Assembly: GCA_030015575.1 (NCBI GenBank)
Contig: CM057346.1
Span: forward strand, 114,371,899-114,435,898
Source: Agapanthus africanus
Lineage: Eukaryota > Streptophyta > Magnoliopsida > Asparagales > Amaryllidaceae
DNA: 64,000 bases
Direction of reading: 5' to 3'
A program made the position numbers and the translations under genes. The notes below the pieces were generated by a model that had not been told where the DNA came from, made no database searches, and worked only from the letters and a program-made list of their open reading frames with translations. Below are positions 34,307 to 43,554 of this stretch, piece after piece (the first letter of the stretch is position 1; the number at the start of each line of letters is the position of its first letter).

Positions 34307-35016
34307 ATTGGTCCACATACATCACTATGTATGAGGCCTAAGAGTTCTACAGCTCTTTCTCCGTGTCCAGTAAACGGAGTTTTGGTCATTTTACCTTTGA
34401 TACAGGGCTGACAAGTCGCATAAGATTTATATTCAAAAGAATTTAAATATCCATCTTTTTGTAGCTTGTTTTGTCTTGTTTCATTAATATGACCAAGTCT
34501 ACAATACTAAAGAAAAGCTTCATTTATATCTGAAATTTTTCTTTTATTTGTATGTTGTATATTGAAAACTGGGTGTTGGTTTAGGACGTAAATACCGTTA
34601 TTTAGTGTACCATACCCAATCAACTGTTGATTCAAGTTAATGTTCATAACATTATTTTGCAACACAAAATGATATCCTTCATTGTCTAACAAAGAAACGG
34701 ATGTTATATTACATAGTATACTAGGTACATAATAACAAGGGTTCAAAACCAAAATACATCCCAAAGGCAACCCCAGATGATACTCTCCTACAAATACAGT
34801 ATGTACATTGGAAGCATTTCCAACCCGAAGAGTATGGTAACCAGTCTTCAAAACTCTATTGTTTCTTAATCCTTGCATACTATTGCAGATGTGAGAACCA
34901 GAACCGGTATCTAATACCCATAATGCAGAGTTTATTGAAAAACAGTTTTCAGTTACAAACACACCTGAAATGGAAGCATCGGCATGTTTCTTCTTCTTAA
35001 GATCAACAAGATACAA
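34307..35016 (-). pseudogene. copia-E integrase N-terminus and protease
   Basis: Continuation of copia-E on the far side of copia-A. The minus strand reads the integrase zinc module near 34380-34500 (RLGHINET...YATCQPCIKGK type), then upstream protease ALWVLDTGSGSHICNSMQGL and GEYHLGLPLGCILVLNPCYY. It matches copia-A 28985-29640 in order. Broken. Confidence 0.85.
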
Positions 35017-35820
35017 ACCACGATTGCGTTTCCAGTGTCCTAACTTGTGGCAGAAAAAATATTCTCCTTTTCCACTTCCCGTGGCCTAAGATTTGTCTTT
35101 CTCCTTCGCCTTTTGAACTCCACCTCTCGGTTTGGTGGGTTTCTTCTTGTTCTTTCCCTTGGCTTTGGCTTTTGGGACGGAAAAGGAAGATGGCCCAGCA
35201 AGCAGAGCGGGAGTTTTCACTGTCTTAAGCGTGCTCTATGCACTTCTCAACATATTGAGAAGTTCAAACAGTGATTTCTCCAAATTGTTCATATTGAAGT
35301 TCACAATGATAGGAGCAAAGTCAAGGGGAGAGACTGTAGAACAATATCAGTATATTTCTCATTATTCATGGTCCATCCTAGGTCCTCAAGTTTTTCTATA
35401 AGACCAATCATCTTCAAGACATGTTCACCTACTGATGTGCCAGAAACCATCCGCATCTGAAACAGCTTTCGAGATTCCTCGTAGCGTAAAGCCCGAGATT
35501 GCTCTCTATACAGATCCTTTGTATGGAGAAAGATGGATTGAACATCCATCTTCTCATGCTGCTTCTGATGTATATTATCCATAGAAGCAAGAGCGAGGCA
35601 CTTGGCCGTGTCACAATCAATATCCCATGTTTTTCGGATCTCTTTATCTGAAACAGATGATTCAGGACCTTGGACGGGTGGGGCTTTGGCAGTGAGAACA
35701 TATGATACTTTATCATATGTGAGTGCAATATTCAGGTTTTTTCAGCGATTCTTTATAATTTGGTCCTGTCAGTTTATTTTTCTCTAAAAGAAGCTTAAGT
35801 CACGTCATCAAGTATCTGCC
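35017..35820 (-). pseudogene. copia-E gag
   Basis: The minus strand shows the copia gag (UBN2-type) domain: DKVSYVLTAKAPPV, DKEIRKTWDIDCDTAKCLAL, QKQHEKMDVQSIFLHTKDLY, ESRKLFQMRMVSGTSVGEHV, LKMIGLIEKLEDLGWTMNNE. Lower down come a lysine-rich segment and a zinc-knuckle-like FFCHKLGHWKRN near 35025-35065. This is the only recognisable Angela-type gag among the copies here. Broken. Confidence 0.8.
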
Positions 35821-36099
35821 ATTAGGAGAGAGAAAAGAAAACACTCAGCGAAATGCTCTTGCAAAGATTTAGATTGGTTATTATCTTATCTAATCGATGT
35901 CTCCCGCTGCTTTTATCAAATTTTCTTTCAAAACCTCAAAAAGAAAACTAGCCAGGATTAATTACATTCTACAGTTTCTCTAACCGGTCAACCAGGCCAG
36001 TGCCGGTACTTTGAGAGAGGTTCCCCGTGCTTTCGCACAGACCTAATTAAAATAAACATCATTTTTCCAGAGGTCTAACCCCGTTGACACCTTTCTAGA
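35821..36099 (-). other. end of copia-E leader
   Basis: Noncoding. On the minus strand it matches the last 270 bases of the copia-A leader: GGTACTTTGAGAGAGGTTCC, TTCGCACAGACCTAATTAAA, then GGGAGACATCGATTAGATAA and the pyrimidine-CAG end at 35816. It stops at the gypsy-2 boundary. Confidence 0.8.
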
Positions 36100-36420
36100 C
36101 CTAGAGTTTGTATTTCTTTCCCTTTTCTAAAGGTCTCAAACCTTTCTCTTTCTTTTGAATTAAATCAAGAGTTTTACTCTTCCTTTTCAAAAACAAGATA
36201 GTTTTTCACCACCAAACCCACAAAGAGGAACTTGGATCTGTCTTTAGATCCCAAAAAGGAAAGATTTTAAGAACTCATATCTCTTGATCTTCATGATCCA
36301 GCTAACAGAGGAGGAAGAAGAAGAACCCCTTCCATTAACCCTAAAAATACACTTAGGAGTCCAACTCCACTCTGATTTCTCTTCCGAGAATCTTTTTAGG
36401 CTAAAATCATCTTTTCCTCA

Positions 36421-36800
36421 CCGGCGCTCAAGCGCAGAGCACCCATGTGCCGACACATGGCGAGCTTGCGCTCCAGCGCTCAAGCGCAAAGCGCCCACGT
36501 GCCGACACATGGCGCGCTTGCACAACAGCGCCCTGCGCTCGAGCGCAAAGCGCCCACGTGGCACTCTTGCGCTCAAGCGCACAGCGCTCTGGTGCAAGTT
36601 GCCCCCGTGCCGACACGTGGCGCACTTGCACTCAAGCGCTCAAGCGCAAGTCGCCCCCGTGTCGACACGTGGCGCACTTGCGCTCGAGCGTCAGGCGCTG
36701 AAGCGCAAAGCGCCCACATGCCGACACGTGGCGCGCTTGCGCTACAACACCCTGCGCTCAAGCGCAGAACGCCCACGTGCCGACACGTTGTACGCTAGCG
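36421..36800 (+). repeat. GC-rich minisatellite in gypsy-2 5' LTR
   Basis: Imperfect units of roughly 50-65 bases built from GCTCAAGCGCAAAGCGCCCA and GTGCCGACACGTGGCGCACT. GCCGAC occurs five times and CACGTGG four times. The same array is in the 3' LTR at 42633-42990. Its apparent coding frames (repeated CRHVARL-like words) are artefacts. Confidence 0.85.
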
Positions 36801-36874
36801 CCTGAGCACACAGCACCTGGGCGTACAGCGCCCAAGACGCTGGCCCCACGCATCCTTTGGATGCCTTTTCCCCC

Positions 36875-36878
<4 letters not shown>

Positions 36879-36929
<51 letters not shown>
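36879..36929. repeat. (TA)n microsatellite in gypsy-2 5' LTR
   Basis: About 25 TA units followed by ACAC/CATA variants to about 37010. Present at the same LTR position at 43073-43111. Confidence 0.95.
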
Positions 36930-36933
<4 letters not shown>

Positions 36934-37406
36934 CATATATATATACACACACACATATGCATATATATGTGCACACACACATATGCATACATATGTGCAC
37001 ACACACATACACCACGACACTGTCCCTGTTAGAAAAAATTTTCTAGCGGGGCGCTGCCCCGCACCCCACAAGGGGGCTGCTCGCCCCCTTGACCCCCAGC
37101 CCGCTATCCGGGTAGCGAGACCCCGTAAAAACTCTGCGTGGCTCCCGACATATCCAAAACCCCCTTTTAAAACATATCGCATGCACACTGCACATTGAGT
37201 TCGCATGACCAGTTTAACCCATCAATCGAAGGTTTCCTCGCTCCAAAAGCGAGGGGTAATTAACGGCAGTTTAGTCCGCGGCTGCCGAAGATTCGGATCC
37301 CCACAATCATTAAACCCCGTCCTACCCTAGGCAGGGGGAATCTGTAGTACGCCTAACAAGCGCGCGCGTATTCCCATCTCAATGGGGTGAAGAAAAACAC
37401 CCTACA

Positions 37407-37525
37407 GGTTCTGGCATGCCCGGTGGGACTAATCTCTTCTCCCATATTTCGGGTTAAGCGTTCATGCGAACTCAATCAATATATATACCTGTATTTATAC
37501 TAAAAATAATGCTTTTTCATGCATA
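37407..37525 (+). other. gypsy-2 primer-site region and short leader
   Basis: GGTTCTGGCATGCCCGGTGG follows the LTR end directly and is the expected primer-binding position; gypsy-1 has a related word there. I do not assign the tRNA. About 100 more bases lead to gag. Confidence 0.6.
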
Positions 37526-39547
37526 TTGTCAAGCAATCACCTTCCGACGATGTCTTCGATGATGAACTCAGCTCCCGTCTCCTACACGATGAGGATAGAC
37601 TCTAGGACGGTCCTTCCAGCCAGTCTCGGGCGACAATGGCAGGAGCTGCTGCTACCATTCGGCTCTATTATGTTCATGCCAGTTGGCGCCATCCCAGCTC
37701 CTCAAGCCCCGGTGGCAGACAAACCGGTCTCGGAAGGCAGGAGACCAAATGTGGTGATCTCTAGGGCGCCCCAACCCAAACGCAAGTCGGTGTCTGAACG
37801 ACTTTCCTTGGCCCCAGCTGGGGGCAAGGCCATAAACACCAACAAAGCTACAACGCGTCCCGAGCAAGCTCCAGCGGTGCTCCTGACCACTGCTCGATCG
37901 GGTGTCTTCTTTAAACTCCCTGCCAATGAGAAAGAGACGACTGGATATGAGGTCCACACTGTCTACATGGTAGGCACGCGCAGCAAGAGCAAGGACGGGG
38001 CCACCACATCCCAAATCCAATCTGGCGTGAATATGGCTGCCACATCCCAAGGACAGCCTCCTCTGGAAGGTAATGAAGACCTTCCCAGTGAGGCTGATAA
38101 GCAGAAAGACCCTTCGGTCCATGAGGAGTCGGGCTCGGAAAGCGAAGATGAGCCAACTTTCCAGCCTAAGAATGCGGAGCAGCAACTTCTCTAAGAGCTC
38201 CGAAAACAGCTCAGAAGCAAAGACAAGGAGATGGCCAAGCTCTACTCAAAGATCGACGACCTGACAAATGTCGTCTTACGGCATACGGCCCAACTTGCCT
38301 CTCAGCCGCCCAATCAAGCACAGGGCTCTGCTTATGAACCGGGAAACGTTGTCCCGAGACAGCCGGTGCCTATTCCCTCAAATCCAAAGGTGGGCGGACC
38401 GCATGAAAATCAGTCGCATCCTATCTCAGAAAATGTCTTGGATACCGATGACAGTAGCCCGCTAACTCAAGATCAAATCATGGATTTGGTTGGCAGCAAA
38501 GTCAAAACACTGGTAGCCGAAGCTTAAGCGCAAAAAGATGTTAGCAGTAGCGGGAGACAATATCCCGCTAAATATGATCTGGTAGAATTTTATAGCGGCT
38601 ATGTCAGCCCCAAATTCGGAAGATTCGATGGGACGGGAAATGCGAATCAATACATCGCCCACTTCAAAGCCTCATGCAGGAATACTGGGGGCAATGATGC
38701 TCTTCTCCTCAGCCAGTTCGTTAATAGCTTGACCGATGTTGCTTTCGACTGGTACGCGAGCATACTGGATGGCTCCGTTACTACTTCCGTCCAAATGGAA
38801 TCTTTGTTTCGACAAAGATTCATAAGCGTCGGCGAAAAGATCACCATTGCTGAGCTCGTAAGGACCAAGCGCAAGAACAACGAAAGCAGCACGATTTTTA
38901 TAACCCGATGGTGCAATCTCTCCGTCAAATGCGAACCGCTGATAGAGCAGGACCAATCTGTCAGTCTCCTCGTTGGAAATCTCAACAATTGGATGGCCCC
39001 GTTTCTATGCACCGCGGGTCTCAAAACATTCCAAGAGCTAACCAGGAAAGTTCAGATGCTGGAGAGCTCAAAGCACGAGTCCTCCTCGGATTCCCAAAAT
39101 AACAATAGGTCCTGGAGAAACCGAAAGGACGATAATCGCAAAGGCGGAAACTCCGATGATTCTGAGTCTTTCAACACTTCGGCTAACCGAAATAAGCAAG
39201 GGATGAGCGGGCCTAGCGCCAACCAGTCTCGGAAGCCAGTGTTCGGAGAGGGAGGAGAATCTCCACTCAAAGAGAAGCTAGATAAGGTCTATTCCTTCAG
39301 AAAGGACAAAATCCGTAAAATATTCAAAGACGCCCTGAAGAACGGTCTACAACTGCCAGAGTCAAAAAGACCGCAGGAAGCGAATATGACCGACGACCCC
39401 AAATACTGCCCCTATCACAGAGTGATAGGTCATGCCATTGAGGACTGTTTCGTCTTCAAAGATTGGATCGAAAAGCAATACAAAGCAGGAGAGATAGAAC
39501 TGTCTAAAGGCGTGTTAACAAACAGTCCAGCTGCGACCGCCAATTAA
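37526..39547 (+). pseudogene. gypsy-2 gag
   Basis: Large Tat-type gag. The N-terminal basic/proline part has RAPQPKRKSVSERLSLAP. Then come VHTVYMVGTRSKSKDG and an acidic stretch to about residue 220, a possible coiled coil (KEMAKLYSKIDDLTNVV), and the capsid core (LLLSQFVNSLTDVAFDWYAS, SLFRQRFISVGEKITIAELV) at about 38690-38870. A basic RNA-binding-like part (NNNRSWRNRKDDNRKGGNSD) follows, and the C-terminal DDPKYCPYHRVIGHAIEDCF at about 39390-39450 is a zinc-knuckle-like block. No pol follows. Fossil. Confidence 0.85.
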
Positions 39548-39930
39548 ATACAAATGGAGACCGAAGTTCTTCGTGAAACTGATTCTCTCAGACATCTGCC
39601 TTTCTCTGAAAACAATCGACCACCACGTCATTAAAATGGGAACAGTCGACCTCTAAGTCGTTAAACTGGGAAGGTAAAAAAAAAAGAAATATATATGTGT
39701 AAATAAACAAAAAATGTGTAAATAAAAGAAAAATAAAGAAAAGCCGAAATGATGGGGCAACTCGCAATAAAAATCAACGAGTAAAATAAAGATGAAAATA
39801 AAGCCGAAATGATGGGGCAACCGCAAATAAAATCCGAAATGATGGGGCAATCGCGATCTTCGCGATAAGAAAAGCTGAAATGATGGAGCAATCGCGGTAA
39901 AACAAAAAATGCAAGAACAAAAAAAACAGC

Positions 39931-40237
39931 GAATGATGAGTCACTCCTGGTACCATATTCCTGTGTAGCGATGTAGACGCCAACAAAATTCCAAATCCCA
40001 TGCCCCAATGGCGAATGATGAGTCGCTCCTGGTACCATATTCCAGTGTAGCGATGCAGACGCCAACCAAATTCCAAATCCCATACCCCAATGGTGAATGA
40101 TGAGTCGCTCCTGGTACCATATTCCAGTGCAGCGATGCAGACGCCAGCCAAATTCCAAATTCAAATCCCCAAGTGGAGAATGATGAGTCGCTCCTGGTAC
40201 CATATTCCAGTGCAGCGATGCAGACGCCAACAAAGTC
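39931..40237 (+). repeat. tandem array 1 in gypsy-2
   Basis: Four units carrying CTCCTGGTACCATATTCCAG and TAGCGATG, period about 70-90 bases. Two isolated copies recur at about 40728-40775 and 40811-40865. Confidence 0.85.
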
Positions 40238-40427
40238 CCGAAATTTTTATGGCCCTACGGTCTGGATCATACATCCTGTAAAACCGTATACAATCCACGG
40301 GTGTAAAACAATCCCAATCTCTCCAAAAATAATAAAATAAAAATTAAAAAATTGTATGTCCTCAAGAAAAATGGGTACGGATGAAAACCCGAAAGGGCTC
40401 CGTGAGTAAAAACAGCAGGATTGCCGG

Positions 40428-40654
40428 CGAGTTTGTGAAAATCCGTAAGGGCGCAAACTCGTGAGAAAGAGATGAAATGCACTCACAAGGTCCTCTCGAC
40501 TTTGTGAGGAAAGAATTCCCGCGTGAGATCCTTACGACTCACAAAGGAGCAACACACTTGGGAGTCCCCATGACTCCTAAGGAGAAAATACACTTACGGG
40601 ATCCTTACGACCCGTAAGGAGAAAATACTTTGTGAGACCCTTACGGCTCACAAA
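40428..40654 (+). promoter_or_regulatory. row of six hairpins with a shared loop
   Basis: Stems: CGAGTTTG/CAAACTCG (40428-40461), CTCACAA/TTGTGAG (40482-40508), GTGAG/CTCAC (40523-40542), CTTGGGAGTC/GACTCCTAAG (40557-40581, one mismatch), TTACGGG/CCCGTAA (40594-40617), TTTGTGAG/CTCACAAA (40629-40654). Loops of the third, fifth and sixth are ATCCTTACGA, ATCCTTACGA and ACCCTTACGG. The regular stem-loop form suggests RNA structure; function is unknown. Confidence 0.75.
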
Positions 40655-40894
40655 ATTGAAAAGTCTTAGGTGATAGGGACCTAAAACCTGTCTCCTAAGC
40701 CATCGTTTCCTAATAAGCAAATGGAAATGATGATTCGCTCCTGGTACCATATTCCAGTTTAGCGATGCTGATGCCAAACAAAAAAAAACAATTCCCAAAT
40801 CCTCTCATGACAAATGATGATTCGCTCCTGGTACCATATTCCAGTGTAGCGATGCTGATGTCAACCCAAATCAAATCAAACCAATAACCTCTAC

Positions 40895-41870
40895 GGCGGA
40901 ATCATGCTCCGTCCCAGAATTTTCCCCGTGTCGAAATCATGCTTCGCCTCGGGATATCTACCTTCCTCGTCGGAATTATGCTCCGCCTCGGAATCAAGTC
41001 AACCAGCAAGCTCTGCGTCGGAATTATGCTTCGTCTCAGAATGCACCCCGTGTCGAAATGATGCTTTGCCTCGGTGTACCTGCCTTCCCTGTCGGAATTA
41101 TGCTTCGGCTCAGAATCAAGTCAGCCAACAAGCTCTGCGACGGAATCATGCTCCGTCTCAAAATGTACCCCATGTCGAAATCAATGCTTCGCCTCGGAAT
41201 ATTTGCCTTCCTTGTCGGAATTATACTTCGCCTAGGAATCTACCTCTGCATCGAAATCATGCTTCAGTCAGAATGTCTGCCGCTTATCGGAATGATGCTC
41301 CGATCCCCAGGAATCATGCTCCGCTCATCGGAATGATACTCCGATCCCTGGAATCATGCTCCGCTCTTCGGAATGATGCTCCGAATCCTGGAATCATGCT
41401 CCGCTCTTCTGAATGATGCTCTGAACCCTGGAATCATGCTCCGATCCCCTGGAATCATGCTCCGCTCATCGGAATGATGATCCGATCCCCTGGAATCATG
41501 CTCCGCCCTTCAGAATGATGCTCCGAACCCTAGAATCAAGCTCCGCTCATCGGAATGATGCTCTGATCCCCTGGAATCATGCTCCGCTCATCGGAATGAT
41601 GCTCCGATCCCCTATAATCATGCTCCGCTCATCGGAATGATAATCTGATCCCCTGGAATCATGCTCCGCCCTTCGGAATGATGCTCCGATATCTGGAATC
41701 ATGCTCCGCTCATCGGAATGATTCTCCGATCCCCGGGAATCATGCTCCCCGAGGGATACTCCACCCCGGAATTATGCTCCGCGAATCAGAATGATGCTCC
41801 GATCCCCAGGAATCATGCTCCCCGGGATGATGCTTCTCTTCCGGAATGATGTTCCACCTCGAAGTTCAGC
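40895..41870 (+). repeat. tandem array 2 in gypsy-2
   Basis: Dozens of imperfect units of about 20 bases (GGAATCATGCTCCGCTCATC, then GGAATGATGCTCCGATCCCC), with a higher-order period near 40 bases in the right half. Ends shortly before the polypurine tract. The apparent GIMLRSSE-type protein is the repeat read in frame, not a gene. Confidence 0.9.
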
Positions 41871-41924
41871 TTCAAGATCCATTAATTTCATGCACACAAC
41901 TCAAATATGCGGTGTGCATTTATT

Positions 41925-41937
41925 GATGGGGGCACTT
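41925..41937 (+). promoter_or_regulatory. gypsy-2 polypurine tract
   Basis: GATGGGGGCACTT, directly before the 3' LTR start TGTTGGGG. Confidence 0.75.
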
Positions 41938-43070
41938 TGTTGGGGTAAAAATTTACACCCCCGTTGACCGAGTCAAAGTCAAGGTCAACCCCAAGCTAGG
42001 TGGGTCCAACCCCAGGTCAAGCGGGCCCATACCCAAGTCGAGCCCGCGGCCAGCCTCCTCCATGCCAAAATATAGACCATGTAATAAATAATTTTTATGT
42101 AATTTTTTATGCATGAATGTAAAAAAAATGGGCATAAAGCCAATATTTTGTAAGCCCATGGCTTATGTGCAAAAATGAAATGGCACATGAGCCATGGGAT
42201 GGCTAAAATGCCATTTTTTGTAAAGCCAAGGGGCTATATGTAAATATGTAAGCCTATATAAGGCAACATGATGATGAATAAAAAATAACGCTTTCATTCT
42301 CTCAAAAAAAAACCTAGGGTTTGTATTTCTTTCTCTTTTCTGAAGGTCTCAAACCTTCCTCTTTCTTTTGAATTAAATCAAGAGTTTTACTCTTCCTTTT
42401 CAAAAACAAGATAGTTTTTCACCACCAAACCCACAAAGGGGAACTTGGATATTTCTTTAGATCCCAAAAAGGAAAGATTTTGAGATCTCACATATCTTGA
42501 TCTTCAAGATCCAGCTAACAGAGGAGGAAGAAGAAGAACCCCTTCCATCAACCCCAAAAACACACTTAGGAGTCCAACTCCACTCAGATTTCTCTTCCGA
42601 GAATCTTTTTAGGCTAAAAGCCACTTTTCCTCATCGGCGCTCAAGCGCAGAGCGCTCACGTGCCGACACGTGGCGCGCTTGCGCTCAAGCGCAGAGCGCC
42701 CACATGCCGACACGTGGCGCGCTTGCACAAAAGTGCCCTGCGTGCCGACACGTGGCGCGCTTGCGCTCAAGCGCACAGCGCTCTGGTGCAAGTCGCCCCC
42801 GTGCCGACACGTGGTGCACTTGCGCTCAAGCGCCCAGCGCTCAAGCGCAAGTCGCCCTCGTGCCGACACATGGCGCACTTGCGCTCGAATGTCAGGCGCT
42901 GAAGCGCAAAACACCCACGTGCCGACACGTGGCGCGCTTGCGCTACAGTGCCCTGTGCTTGAGCACAGAATGCCCACGTGGCACGCTAGCGCCTGAGCGC
43001 ACAGCACCTGGGCGCACAGCGCCCAAGGCGCTGGCCCCACGCATCCTTTGGATGCCTTTTCCCTCTCTTT

Positions 43071-43118
<48 letters not shown>

Positions 43119-43554
43119 TATATACACATATACATACATATGTGCACACACACATACACCATGACACTGTCTCTGTTAGAAAAAAATTTCTAATGGGGCG
43201 CTGCCCCACACCCCGCAAGGGGGCTGCTAGCCCCCTTGACCCCCAGCCCGCTATCCGGGTAGCTGGACCCCCGTAAAAACTCTGCGTGGCTCCCGACATA
43301 TCCAAAACCCCCTTTCAAAACACATCGCATGCACTCTGCACATTGAGTTCGCATGACCAGTTTAACCCGTCAATCGGAGGTTCCCTCGCTCCAAAGGCAA
43401 TGGGTAATTAACGGCAGTTTAGTCCGCGGCTGCCAGAGATTCGGATCCACACAATCATTAAACCCCGTCCTACCCTAGGCAGGGGGAATCTGTAGTATGC
43501 CTGACAAGCGCGCGCGTATTCCCATCTCAATGGGGTGACGAAAAACACCCTACA
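41938..43554 (+). repeat. gypsy-2 3' LTR
   Basis: TGTTGGGGTAAAAATTTAC ... AACACCCTACA, 1617 bases. TATA-like TATATAAGG is at 42255-42263, so U3 is about 0.3 kb and the minisatellite (42633-42990) lies downstream of the likely start site. It carries five GCCGACACGTGG copies and one ACATGG variant, plus (TA)n at 43073-43111. Directly followed by copia-E 5' LTR sequence. Confidence 0.9.
42255..42263 (+). promoter_or_regulatory. TATA-like box in gypsy-2 3' LTR
   Basis: TATATAAGG about 317 bases into the LTR, followed by CAACATGATGATG and an A-rich/CT-rich leader. A likely transcription start lies about 30 bases downstream. Confidence 0.55.

Larger units (their letters stand above)
36100..37406 (+). 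repeat. gypsy-2 5' LTR copy
   Basis: Matches 42313-43554 of the 3' LTR in order: pyrimidine-rich start, GCGC minisatellite (36421-36800), (TA)n (36879-36929), CGCTGCCCC block, and an end at AACACCCTACA. It is about 0.3 kb shorter than the 3' copy. Confidence 0.85.
39548..41924 (+). other. gypsy-2 3' noncoding region
   Basis: No gene. In order: four GCCGAAATGATGGGGCAA-type repeats (39740-39895), a 65-90 base tandem array (39931-40237), a stretch shared with gypsy-1 (40250-40500), a row of hairpins (40428-40654), two more copies of the first array unit (40728-40862), and a 20/40-base array (40895-41870). It then runs to the polypurine tract. Confidence 0.8.
36100..43554 (+). mobile_element. 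gypsy-2: gag-only gypsy element (TR-GAG-like), nested in copia-E
   Basis: Two related LTRs (36100-37406, about 1.3 kb, and 41938-43554, about 1.6 kb) enclose 4.5 kb. This holds a post-LTR primer motif, a gag region (37526-39547) and a 2.4 kb noncoding region, ending in a polypurine tract. No protease, reverse transcriptase, RNase H or integrase is seen. Gag and the 3' region resemble gypsy-1, so it is a non-autonomous member of the same Tat-like family, the type called TR-GAG in plants. LTRs differ by about 6% where compared. Broken, about three breaks in gag. The left flank is copia-E leader and the right flank copia-E 5' LTR. Confidence 0.8.

Noticed and set aside
36284-36805. Open frames full of CRHVARL / ADTWRACA-like repeats (also at 42497-43276)
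   Set aside because: They are the LTR minisatellite read in several frames on both strands; no start context, no domain, and all frames look equally 'coding'.
37652-38185. Long minus-strand open frame opposite gypsy-2 gag
   Set aside because: Shadow of the plus-strand gag frame; no recognisable domain.
40895-41870. CRISPR-like look of regular short repeats
   Set aside because: Units are contiguous, imperfect and have no unique spacers; plant retrotransposon context. It is a minisatellite.
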